Shown one piece after another: positions 1 through 5,677 of a stretch of DNA of 12,094 bases (its first letter is position 1; every line of letters begins with the position of its first letter). The stretch lies in assembly GCA_014360105.1 (NCBI GenBank), contig JACIYD010000017.1:1-12094 (forward strand). The letters run 5' to 3'. The translations under genes and the position numbers were made by a program. The notes beneath the pieces are model-generated. The model made no database searches and was not told where the DNA came from. It saw nothing but the letters and a program-made list of their open reading frames with translations. The stretch comes from Clostridia bacterium (GTDB lineage: Bacteria; Bacillota; DSM-521; Neomoorellales; SLTJ01).

Positions 1-204
1 GCCGGCATCGTGCGCGAGGGCGTGGCGCAGCGAGAGTTTCGGCCTGTGGATGCAGCACTGGCAGCGCGGGCGTTTCTGGGCGCTCTCTGGAGTACCGGCG
101 GTAGCCTCATCTGCCGGGGAGGATCGCCGCAAAACGCACCCGATACGGCCGAAATTGCCGCTGAGCTCGCAGGCCTGTTCCGCCGCGGCCTAGCCCGCTT
201 CTAG
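1..204 (+). CDS. TetR/AcrR-type transcriptional regulator, C-terminal fragment (5' end outside the window)
   Basis: The reading frame is open from base 1 to a TAG at 202-204, so only the last 67 residues are visible and the DNA-binding N-terminus is missing. The visible part has the look of a TetR C-terminal ligand/dimer domain: an opening VREGVAQREFRPVD stretch, then an Ala/Leu-rich helix (ALAARAFLGALW), and a final helix (EIAAELAGLFRRGL). Family members repress nearby transport or stress genes when no ligand is bound. Its target cannot be judged because its own promoter and upstream neighbours lie outside. The gene converges on the BON-domain gene and their stop codons overlap in the tetranucleotide CTAG. 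Assignment rests on pattern resemblance only; another all-helical regulator is possible. Confidence 0.65.
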   Translation, partial: AGIVREGVAQREFRPVDAALAARAFLGALWSTGGSLICRGGSPQNAPDTAEIAAELAGLFRRGLARF

Positions 205-920
205 GATTCCTGCTCCGCGTCATTGCGCACCTGGCCGTGAAAGAGCTCCTCCAGGTGCGCTTCGCCCCTCCCGCGGCGCTGCAGGTGGCTGGCCACACGC
301 CGCACCCCCCGCGCCTTGGCTGCGGCCAGGACTGCGGCCTGCGCTTCTTCGCTGTCGGCCACGTCGCCTCGAAGGACCGCCGTGCCGCCGCGTACCGTCA
401 CGCCGACGCGGTGCCCTGCTACCCCGGGAGCGGCCTCCAACTCTTGCCGTACCTCTTCTTCTATTTCCTCGTCGCGGACGGCACCGTCGGTGCTGAGGGC
501 GACGGCGCTTTCTACGGCCTCAACGCCGGGAATCTCTTTGAGGGCGTTTTCCAAACGCTGCTTTTCCGCCAGCGTGTCTACCGTACCGCTCACCAGGACC
601 TTCCCCCCCGTGACCTGGGCTTTAAGCCCATAGCCGCGCAGGTCTTTGTCCCCGTCGAGCCAACGCTGTACCCGCGCCTGCAAGCCGCTACGCCGTTTCT
701 CTCTATGCTCCAGGCGTGCCTTTTCGTCCCATTCGGCCAAACCCGTCTTATAGCTCATCGAGCGTTTGATATCCTTTCTGGTGCCGTGGCGCACCTCGCT
801 TGCGAGCTGCGCCTCCTGGGATTTATACTCGCGCGCCTGTGGCGGTCCCACGGGCCGGTGAGTATCGAAAAGGGTCTCGGGTTCGTGGTAGCCGTTCTTG
901 ATACGGTTCTTATTGGACAA
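201..920 (-). CDS. Double BON-domain protein, cytoplasmic
   Basis: This 239-residue protein starts at a TTG (918-920) preceded by a strong AGGAGG about nine bases upstream. Residues 1-78 are hydrophilic, rich in Lys, Arg and Glu, and probably disordered or helical. Two BON domains follow at about 79-145 and 150-213. Each has the alpha-beta pattern and the typical VxGxVxxxxE core, seen here as VLVSGTVDTLAEKQ and AVLRGDVADSEEAQ. BON domains are small lipid- or ligand-associated modules known from OsmY and potassium-sensing Kbp. Most OsmY-type proteins are exported, but no signal peptide is visible here, so a cytoplasmic or membrane-surface role is more likely. It lies about 100 bases downstream of dedA on the same strand and is probably co-transcribed. 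The product class is fairly sure; the function is not. Confidence 0.85.
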   Translation of the reverse strand: MSNKNRIKNGYHEPETLFDTHRPVGPPQAREYKSQEAQLASEVRHGTRKDIKRSMSYKTGLAEWDEKARLEHREKRRSGLQARVQRWLDGDKDLRGYGLKAQVTGGKVLVSGTVDTLAEKQRLENALKEIPGVEAVESAVALSTDGAVRDEEIEEEVRQELEAAPGVAGHRVGVTVRGGTAVLRGDVADSEEAQAAVLAAAKARGVRRVASHLQRRGRGEAHLEELFHGQVRNDAEQES

Positions 921-991
921 GACGCATCCCCTCCTGCCGCCCTCCTGGTGCTCTTTCCTGATTAGCTTGGGCCGTGAGGAGAAGGCTTATG

Positions 992-1016
992 CGCAAGTCC
1001 TTCTTTGCCGCTTGCG
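992..1016 (-). other. Intercistronic hairpin between dedA and the BON gene
   Basis: CGCAAG (992-997) and CTTGCG (1011-1016) form a 6-bp inverted repeat with a 13-base loop, just after the dedA stop codon. No U-tract follows on the minus strand, so it is not a standard terminator. It could stabilise or partly attenuate the dedA-BON transcript. Confidence 0.3.
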
Positions 1017-1022
1017 TGTCTT

Positions 1023-1700
1023 CTAGTCGGGGGGACGGCCGGGAAGGTCGTTGCCATCGCCAAGGGGCTGTTCCGCCGCTTGGGGATCCCAGGGGGCCAC
1101 CAGCTTGGCGAGGCGAGCCGGGAGGGGTAGGCGCCGCTGATAGATGAGGTAGGCGCCGAGCGCCAGGATGGCCACCAGGAGGAGCAGCGCGGCGGCGGCC
1201 CAGGGGGCGAGGTGGCGGATAAGGCCGATGGAACCGATGCCGACATAGCTCCAGGCGGCGGCCCAGGCGAGGTTAACCGCCGCCATTACGGGGAAAAAGC
1301 GCACCGCCGGCAGGCGGGTGAGACCGCTAAGCCAGATTACCTGCCCCTGGCCCCAGTTGATCCAGCGGAAGAGAATGATGGCCAGCGGGCCGTAGCGGCG
1401 GTACCAGTACTCCACTCTTTCGACCTGGGGTTGCAGGGCAGGAAAGCGCTGCAAGATTCTCTCCAGGAGAAGCTGGCCGGCAAAATAGAAGAGGAGATAG
1501 CTAGCCGTGTCGCCGGCCACCGTCGCAAGAAAAACCAACCAAACGGCCTGGCGGTGGCTCAAGGACCCGCTTTCCACCAGGATTCCGAGGGAGCCGAAGA
1601 GCACCAGCATGGGTACGGGAATCCCCATGCCCAGTGCCGCAAACGCGGCAAAAAGAGCATAGGGTCCGTATGCAGTCAGGAGTTCTTCCGCCTTCTTCAC
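1023..1700 (-). CDS. DedA-family (VTT/SNARE-associated domain) integral membrane protein, atypical
   Basis: The 225-residue protein starts at GTG (1698-1700) after a modest AAAGGA-type site. DedA proteins are multi-pass membrane proteins, some of which flip undecaprenyl or phospholipid carriers. Visible family features are an N-terminal re-entrant-like stretch (LGMGIPVPMLVLFG, about 23-36), the AGDTASYLLFYFAGQ segment (62-76), YRRYGPLAIILFR (100-112), and hydrophobic helices at about 136-157 and 165-187. The tail after 190 is polar and cytoplasmic. It departs from the classical family: the acidic residue before PxP is absent, and the usual RF-P-xR signature is FRWINWGQ, keeping the first Arg (112) but not the second. 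It is transcribed from its own sigma-A-type promoter and probably leads an operon with the BON gene. DedA membership is likely; classical transport activity is less certain. Confidence 0.8.
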   Translation of the reverse strand: MKKAEELLTAYGPYALFAAFAALGMGIPVPMLVLFGSLGILVESGSLSHRQAVWLVFLATVAGDTASYLLFYFAGQLLLERILQRFPALQPQVERVEYWYRRYGPLAIILFRWINWGQGQVIWLSGLTRLPAVRFFPVMAAVNLAWAAAWSYVGIGSIGLIRHLAPWAAAALLLLVAILALGAYLIYQRRLPLPARLAKLVAPWDPQAAEQPLGDGNDLPGRPPD

Positions 1701-1726
1701 GTCCTTTTACCTTAGTTTTAAGAATC

Positions 1727-1755
1727 ATTTTAGCCCCTTTGCCCCGCCTTGTCGA
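1727..1755 (-). promoter_or_regulatory. Sigma-A-type promoter for dedA (minus strand)
   Basis: Read on the minus strand, the -35 is TCGACA (1750-1755, 5/6), the spacer is 17 bases and the -10 is TAAAAT (1727-1732, 5/6). Transcription would start near 1720, leaving a leader of about 20 bases before the GTG at 1700. It is back-to-back with the promoter of the protease gene. Confidence 0.65.
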
Positions 1756-1768
1756 TAGTGGCGCCAAA

Positions 1769-1798
1769 TTGACACGGCGGGCGGTCCTCTGGTATGCT
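1769..1798 (+). promoter_or_regulatory. Sigma-A-type promoter for the S41 protease gene
   Basis: A perfect -35 TTGACA (1769-1774) is followed after 18 bases by TATGCT (1793-1798, 4/6). The start would be near 1805, about 30 bases before the ATG at 1835. It is divergent from the dedA promoter, with 13 bases between the two -35 boxes. Confidence 0.7.
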
Positions 1799-1834
1799 GT
1801 TTCCAGGTAAAGGAACCGCAGGGAAGGGGAACGC

Positions 1835-3367
1835 ATGCGGGCGAACAAGCCTTTTTGCCGGTTAGCGCTGCTCGTCTTACTGATCACCCTGGTGATCACC
1901 CTGGCCGGTGGCCCGATGGCGGGTGCTGGTGGCGGGGGCCAAGCGCACACCGCCTTCCTCACCAGCGTGGTGCCGGTGCCACAGTACGGCCCGGTCCAAG
2001 GACGGGGACAGGCGCAGTCTACGGCGGCACAGGTACCCGGGGAGGAGCAGGCAGTCCTGGAAGAAATAAGGGAGTACCTGCGCCACTATTACGTCGACCC
2101 CTTGCCACCGGAAAAACTTGAGGCGAAAACGATCCGGGCGTTGCTCGGCGGACTTGGTGACCCCTACACTGCCTATCTGGAGCCGGAGGATTACGCGCAG
2201 TTTCTCTCTTCCCTTCAGGGCAGCTTTAACGGGGTCGGACTTCGCTTGGAGAAACAGGACGAATATATTGTGGTCGTTTCACCCATCCGCGATTCGCCTG
2301 CCGCGCGGGCCGGCATTCAAACGGGTGACCGCATCCTGGCGGTCGACGGCCATTCCCTGGTGGGCGCCTCGGTTGAACGCGCCATGCGCCTCATGCGCGG
2401 CGAGGCCGGTTCGCCGGTTCTCCTCACCATCTGGCGCGAGGGCCGGGGCCGGTGGGAAGTCCGCCTCGTACGGGAAACGGTACACCTGCCCAGTGTTTCC
2501 TGGGAACGCTGGTCGGACGGTACCGGCTATATTCGTCTTGAGGACTTCGCCGTCCGGGCAGGCGAGGAGGTTGGGCAGGCGCTGCGGGAACTCGGCCCCG
2601 TCAAAGGCCTCATTCTAGACCTGCGCGGCAACCCCGGCGGCTTGCTCGAGGCCGCGGTGGAGGTAGCTCAGGCCTTTGTTCCTGCCGGCCCGGTGGTACA
2701 GGTCTACGAGCGGGGCAGAGCGCCGGAAACGTTACAGGCCAAGGCTAACGGCCGCCTGGGACTGCCGCTGGTAGTACTGGTGGATCGCGGCACGGCCAGC
2801 GCCGCGGAGATCGTTGCCGGCGCCATTCAGGATTACCGCACGGGGGTTCTGGTCGGCGAACGGACGTTCGGCAAGGGTTCGGTACAGGCGGTTTTTGAGC
2901 TGCATAACGGTGGTGCGCTAAAGCTTTCCGTTGCTCGTTACCGCACCGCCCTGGGTCGCGAGGTCGACGGTAGAGGCTTAGAACCCGATTATCCGGTCAC
3001 AGGGCGTGAAGATCAGGAGGCACAGGCGCGGCGTCTCCTCGCCCAGGGGTTACGTCCGGGCCGAACCCTCGTTCTGGTGCCCGGCAACGGGGTTTCGGCA
3101 CCTTCAGTTTTTGTCTTGCGGCAGGGCCGCGCCTATGTGCCGCTCCGCTTTTTTACCGAAATTCTCGGCGTTTACGGTGCGCGGCAGCGGGAGCAGGGCG
3201 TAGTCCTGCTGCGTTACGGTCCGCATGAGATCCTGCTCAAGGAGGGCGCGGGCGAGGTTTGGGTGGCAGACGGAACCCTCTGGCTCCCCCTGCGTCGCGT
3301 GGTTGAGGGTCTGGGCGGTTCCGTTTTATGGGACGCAGGTAAGCGAATTATTACTACCTTGTTCTAA
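1835..3367 (+). CDS. Secreted/anchored S41 carboxyl-terminal processing protease (CtpA/CtpB-like) with C-terminal stalk domain
   Basis: The 510-residue protein starts at ATG 1835 after AAGGGGA. A hydrophobic segment at about 9-25 is a signal peptide or membrane anchor, so the enzyme acts outside the membrane. The S41 N-terminal helical region covers about 70-120 (with GLGDPYTAYLEPEDY), followed by a PDZ domain at about 122-207 (GIQTGDRILAVDG) and the S41 catalytic core at about 225-390. Catalytic Ser322 lies in GTASAAE and Lys347 in TFGKGSVQ; their spacing of 25 is normal for Ser/Lys CTPs. LRGNPGG (263-269) is also intact. Residues 415-510 are an extra domain resembling the copper-amine-oxidase N-terminal-like stalk (AYVPLRFFTEILG, LWLPLRRVVEGLGG). 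Such enzymes trim C-terminal tails; in Bacillus, CtpB takes part in sigma-K activation during sporulation. Whether this copy does so is unknown. Confidence 0.93.
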   Translation: MRANKPFCRLALLVLLITLVITLAGGPMAGAGGGGQAHTAFLTSVVPVPQYGPVQGRGQAQSTAAQVPGEEQAVLEEIREYLRHYYVDPLPPEKLEAKTIRALLGGLGDPYTAYLEPEDYAQFLSSLQGSFNGVGLRLEKQDEYIVVVSPIRDSPAARAGIQTGDRILAVDGHSLVGASVERAMRLMRGEAGSPVLLTIWREGRGRWEVRLVRETVHLPSVSWERWSDGTGYIRLEDFAVRAGEEVGQALRELGPVKGLILDLRGNPGGLLEAAVEVAQAFVPAGPVVQVYERGRAPETLQAKANGRLGLPLVVLVDRGTASAAEIVAGAIQDYRTGVLVGERTFGKGSVQAVFELHNGGALKLSVARYRTALGREVDGRGLEPDYPVTGREDQEAQARRLLAQGLRPGRTLVLVPGNGVSAPSVFVLRQGRAYVPLRFFTEILGVYGARQREQGVVLLRYGPHEILLKEGAGEVWVADGTLWLPLRRVVEGLGGSVLWDAGKRIITTLF

Positions 3368-3373
3368 CGAATC

Positions 3374-3424
3374 GGAGAGTGCTCTGTGGGGCGTTGCCCC
3401 ATAACGAAGGCACGAAATTGCTCC
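3374..3424 (+). other. Nested inverted repeats just after the protease gene, possible structured RNA
   Basis: Three stems nest inside each other: GGAG (3374-3377) with CTCC (3421-3424), GTGC (3379-3382) with GCAC (3410-3413), and TGGGGC (3387-3392) with GCCCCA (3396-3401) around a GTT loop. The inner loop strand is TAACGAAG (3402-3409). No T-tract follows, so it is not a standard terminator. It may be the 3' end structure of the protease mRNA or part of the leader of the riboflavin kinase gene. Confidence 0.35.
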
Positions 3425-3431
3425 AAATCCA

Positions 3432-3476
3432 CGGCTTGCAGTCGCGGGAGCAAACCGGCTTGCCGTCGCGCAAGCC
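3432..3476 (+). repeat. Imperfect 15-base direct repeat whose second copy forms a hairpin
   Basis: A 15-base unit at 3432-3446 recurs at 3456-3470 with one mismatch, a 24-base period. GGCTTGC of the second copy (3457-3463) pairs with GCAAGCC (3470-3476) around a 6-base loop. GGCTTGC of the first copy (3433-3439) could pair with the same arm. The two folds are mutually exclusive, which resembles an attenuator layout ahead of the gene at 3540. Confidence 0.4.
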
Positions 3477-3524
3477 TACCCAGGCCTAAGCCCGAGGAAG
3501 TGGAATTTGGGAGGGGGCAAGCAC

Positions 3525-3531
3525 AAGGAGG
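3525..3531 (+). promoter_or_regulatory. Ribosome binding site that fixes the riboflavin kinase start
   Basis: AAGGAGG ends eight bases before the in-frame TTG at 3540. The alternative TTG at 3507 lies upstream of this site and has no comparable Shine-Dalgarno sequence. The shorter start also fits the family, which begins a few residues before its glycine-rich motif. Confidence 0.75.
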
Positions 3532-3539
3532 CGAATTCC

Positions 3540-3941
3540 TTGCGGTTTTCCGGCCGGTTCTGCCGCGGCAGGGGCGAGGCGGCGGCCTTTACCGTCCTAC
3601 CTTGGGTGGGGGAGCAGTGTCGCGAGAAACTCGGGTTTGTGCCCTACCCCGGCACGGTCAATCTGGCCGTCGGGCGGGAGGTGCAGACCGAGGTCGCCCG
3701 GCTCGCCCGCCGCGCGGGCATAAAATTGGTTTCCCCGGACCGGCAGTACTGCGATGCCCTTTGTCTCCCGGCACGCCTGGAAGCAGGCGGCGTGGCCCTG
3801 CCGGCGGCCATCATCCTTCCGCTGGTACCGGGCTACGATGAAGGCACGGTAGAATTGCTGGCGCCGGTGCGGGTGAGCGAGGCGCTCCCTCTGGCCGAGG
3901 ACGTCATGCTGGAAGTCGAGGTCCCGCAAGACGAAGAATAG
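3540..3941 (+). CDS. CTP-dependent riboflavin kinase family protein (DUF120, archaeal RibK type)
   Basis: With the TTG at 3540 the protein is 133 residues, normal for this single-domain family. Archaeal members phosphorylate riboflavin to FMN using CTP instead of ATP. The diagnostic parts are present: the nucleotide-binding glycine-rich start GRGEAAAF (about 10-17), the LGFVPYPGTVNL block (31-42) whose PGTxN Thr39 and Asn41 correspond to the metal-binding pair of the archaeal enzyme, and a C-terminal beta barrel ending in DVMLEVEVP. Archaeal proteins often carry an N-terminal helix-turn-helix; this one does not. It stands alone between the protease and the CAP protein, with no other riboflavin gene nearby. 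The family call is firm; the enzymatic activity in this bacterium is inferred. Confidence 0.85.
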   Translation: MRFSGRFCRGRGEAAAFTVLPWVGEQCREKLGFVPYPGTVNLAVGREVQTEVARLARRAGIKLVSPDRQYCDALCLPARLEAGGVALPAAIILPLVPGYDEGTVELLAPVRVSEALPLAEDVMLEVEVPQDEE

Positions 3942-4004
3942 GTGCTTTGTGGCAGGTGCCAACCTACCATCATTTGTCAGTTCCTCCGGCGGCTTATTCC
4001 GTTA

Positions 4005-4010
4005 TATAAT
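4005..4010 (+). promoter_or_regulatory. Probable -10 box of the CAP-protein gene
   Basis: A perfect TATAAT sits 31 bases before the ATG at 4042 in an AT-rich patch. I see no convincing -35 at 16-18 bases. TTGTCA at 3974-3979 is too far upstream (25 bases). The promoter may be activator-dependent. Confidence 0.45.
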
Positions 4011-4041
4011 TGAGGAAAATAAGCCCTAAGGAGGAGAAACG

Positions 4042-4848
4042 ATGAAGCTGCTCCAGAAATCGGCCTTGTTGGCGGTCACCGGGATCCTCGTCGTAGGGCT
4101 GTCTTCGGCGGCCGGTGCGGCTACCGTCGTTGGCCCGACGCCGGGCCAGTCTACCGCGGAATGGTACCTGGAATACATGCAGCAATACGCCAGTTCTCCT
4201 GTCTACCAAACGCCCCGGCAAGCACCGCCGGCACCCCGGCCGCCGACGGTCCATCCTCCCGGGGCACAGCCTGCACCGGACCAGGCCGTCGTGCCTGCGC
4301 AACCCTCAAGCGGCCAGGACGCGCAGCAGTGGTACCTGGACTATCTGCGGCCATACCAAGCATCTGCCCCGAGAAACGTTTCCCCGCCGTCTCCTCCGCC
4401 TCCCCCTGCCGAGCCGGGCGTAGAGCCGCGCCCCATGCCTGAACCGAGCGGCCTGACGGCCGAAGAGGCGCAGGTCTTCCGGTGGATTAACGAAGAGCGC
4501 GCCAAAGCGGGCCGGGCGCCCGTGGAGACCGACCCGGATTTGGTACGGCTCGCCCGCTTGAAGGCCGAGGACATCGCCACTTACGATTATTACGGTCACA
4601 CTTCGCCTACTTACGGCACGCCGGGGCAAATGCTCACGGCGGCCGGTTACCGCTGGTCCGCGGCCGGGGAAACCATCGCCAAGGCAGGCAGTCTTTACCA
4701 GGCCCATGCCATGCTCATGGCGAGCAGCGCCCACCGCAAGATCATCCTCGGCGAGCAATATACCCGGGTGGGAATCGGCATCGCCCGTTACCAGGATCGC
4801 CCCGGCTTGGTGCTAGTAGAGCTCTTTGTGCGGCCCGCGGGTAACTAA
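4042..4848 (+). CDS. Secreted CAP/SCP-domain protein (YkwD-like) with proline-rich linker
   Basis: The 268-residue protein starts at ATG 4042 after a strong AAGGAGG. Residues 1-26 form a signal peptide (MKLLQK, hydrophobic core, AGA cleavage region), so it is exported. Two related short segments, AEWYLEYMQQYA (39-50) and QQWYLDYLRPYQA (95-107), are separated by Pro/Ala-rich linkers (about 57-90 and 110-136). The CAP domain fills about 140-264 and opens with VFRWINEERAKAGRAPV. Conserved cavity residues are visible: His186 in YGHTSP, Glu210 in AAGETIA and His231 in SSAHRKII. Firmicute homologues such as YkwD are common in spores and cell walls, but their biochemical role is unsettled. It has its own -10 box and a downstream terminator, so it is probably monocistronic. 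Confidence 0.9.
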   Translation: MKLLQKSALLAVTGILVVGLSSAAGAATVVGPTPGQSTAEWYLEYMQQYASSPVYQTPRQAPPAPRPPTVHPPGAQPAPDQAVVPAQPSSGQDAQQWYLDYLRPYQASAPRNVSPPSPPPPPAEPGVEPRPMPEPSGLTAEEAQVFRWINEERAKAGRAPVETDPDLVRLARLKAEDIATYDYYGHTSPTYGTPGQMLTAAGYRWSAAGETIAKAGSLYQAHAMLMASSAHRKIILGEQYTRVGIGIARYQDRPGLVLVELFVRPAGN

Positions 4849-4882
4849 GGTGGGATCGGCCTTAACCGCCGGGGCAGAGTAG

Positions 4883-4896
4883 AAGACGAAAGTCTT
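4883..4896 (+). other. GAAA-tetraloop hairpin adjacent to the terminator
   Basis: AAGAC (4883-4887), GAAA (4888-4891) and GTCTT (4892-4896) make a perfect 5-bp hairpin with a GNRA tetraloop. It ends at the base where the terminator stem begins, so the two helices could stack. Confidence 0.4.
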
Positions 4897-4927
4897 GGGC
4901 CGTACCCGGCCGGGGGTACGGCCCTTT
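4897..4927 (+). terminator. Rho-independent-type terminator after the CAP gene
   Basis: GGGCCGTACCC (4897-4907) pairs perfectly with GGGTACGGCCC (4914-4924) over 11 bp with a 6-base loop, followed by a short TTT. The stem is strong but the U-tract is short. CGGCC at 4857-4861 could instead pair with GGCCG at 4898-4902 inside the left arm, giving an alternative fold that would disrupt it. Confidence 0.65.
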
Positions 4928-4947
4928 CTGTGCCGCTCGCGCCCGCC

Positions 4948-4975
4948 ACATCTTGCTGTGCCAAAGCATAACCTA
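4948..4975 (+). promoter_or_regulatory. Sigma-K-like promoter upstream of the 5028 gene
   Basis: AC (4948-4949), a 17-base spacer and CATAACCTA (4967-4975) match the sigma-K form AC-N17-CATANNNTA exactly. The start site would be near 4982, giving a leader of roughly 45 bases. The same arrangement recurs at 6457-6484 and 8053-8080. Confidence 0.55.
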
Positions 4976-5027
4976 GTTTTGGTAGCGGGCTTTCGGGCAG
5001 CACTTTCTCAAGAGGGGGTAAGGAGAT

Positions 5028-5366
5028 TTGGCCAAAGAAGCTTTTGCCACGGCCGTACCGGACGAGGTGAAGGATTACTTCACCACTTTTGGCCTGGACG
5101 TGCAGGCCTTATATCCTTCTGTTTTGGCGCCTCCAGGGGCCAAGGTGCCGGCCCGGTCCGGCGCGACGGCCGCCCCTTTACCGGCGCCGCCGGATGGGAC
5201 GCCGGCCGCGGACGCGGTGGATTGGGTTTCGGTCGCCGTTCCGTCGGGACAAAAACTCGTTTACTTCTCCTCGGCAGCCGGGGGAGATTTGCCCGTGATG
5301 ACGCCGGAGGCCCTTCTCAGGCAGGCCTACCCGCCGGACGAGGGCTTAGGACGTCCCCGGCGCTGA
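5028..5366 (+). CDS. Small uncharacterised protein A (shared N-terminal module with the 6561 gene)
   Basis: The 112-residue protein starts at a TTG (5028-5030). A Gly-rich SD-like run lies at 5011-5019 and a closer AAGGAG at 5020-5025. The start is supported by the paralogue at 6561, which begins at the same point (TTG-GC, then Met-Ala). Residues 1-30 follow the pattern MA-x-E-x-F-x6-V-x-D-x-F-x3-GLD-x3-L, an amphipathic helical module. Residues 35-65 are Ala/Pro-rich, and the end (VDWVSVAVPSGQKLVYFSS) is probably beta-strand. No signal peptide or membrane helix is visible. I do not recognise the family. The sigma-K-like promoter just upstream suggests late sporulation expression in the mother cell. 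Confidence 0.7.
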   Translation: MAKEAFATAVPDEVKDYFTTFGLDVQALYPSVLAPPGAKVPARSGATAAPLPAPPDGTPAADAVDWVSVAVPSGQKLVYFSSAAGGDLPVMTPEALLRQAYPPDEGLGRPRR

Positions 5367-5393
5367 GGGCAAACAGTCCGGCCGTGAGCCGGG

Positions 5394-5546
5394 TTAACGG
5401 ACGGCAAAGAGCAGTTGTTCAAGTAAGGCCGAAATGGCACTCTTTTCTAAGGCGATCTTCTGATATTCTTGTTGGAGTTGTTTAAGTTCATCTTCCGAGA
5501 GTTCCAATGTAATATAGAACTTGCGGCTCGTATTAACGATCTTCAC
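5394..5546 (-). CDS. Small 50-residue helical protein, unknown
   Basis: Translation starts at GTG (5544-5546), eight bases or less from a very strong AAAGGAGG (on the plus strand within 5551-5560), and stops at TAA (5394-5396). The reading frame stays open far upstream, but that part overlaps the terminator and the cysteine-rich gene, so the short version is the credible one. The product has a short beta-like start (VNTSRKFYITLEL) and then a long charged helix rich in Glu, Gln, Lys and Leu, possibly a coiled coil or dimer. The terminator of the gene upstream separates it from that transcript, and I see no clear sigma-A promoter of its own. It converges with the 5028 gene. Family and role unknown. 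Confidence 0.65.
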   Translation of the reverse strand: MKIVNTSRKFYITLELSEDELKQLQQEYQKIALEKSAISALLEQLLFAVR

Positions 5547-5580
5547 CGCTCTTCCTCCTTTATCCGGTTTTGTAGAATAC

Positions 5581-5608
5581 AAAAAAAGGGCGGGCCTGGC
5601 GGCCCGCC
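5581..5608 (-). terminator. Rho-independent terminator of the cysteine-rich gene (minus strand)
   Basis: On the minus strand GGCGGGCC and GGCCCGCC form an 8-bp stem with a 4-base loop (plus-strand arms 5589-5596 and 5601-5608), followed by seven Ts (5581-5587 on the plus strand are A). This is a textbook terminator. It lies between the cysteine-rich gene and the 50-residue gene. Confidence 0.9.
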
Positions 5609-5677
5609 TCCTTCTTACCGCGTGACACGAGCGTTGGGCAAAAGAGCCCTCCAAAGGACTCTTTTCCTGGTGCCCGC

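Noticed and set aside
237..965. Plus-strand open frame opposite the BON gene
   Set aside because: It is a mirror of the BON coding sequence, which has clear repeated domains and a strong ribosome binding site.
3374..3424. Tetrahydrofolate riboswitch
   Set aside because: The element starts with GGAGAGT and contains AACGAAG, which recalls that class, but the conserved 3' GCATCC block and the multi-helix junction are missing and the length is too short.
3386..3841. 151-residue plus-strand open frame
   Set aside because: It is a shadow of the riboflavin kinase gene in another frame, with Arg/Pro/Gly-rich composition and no domain.
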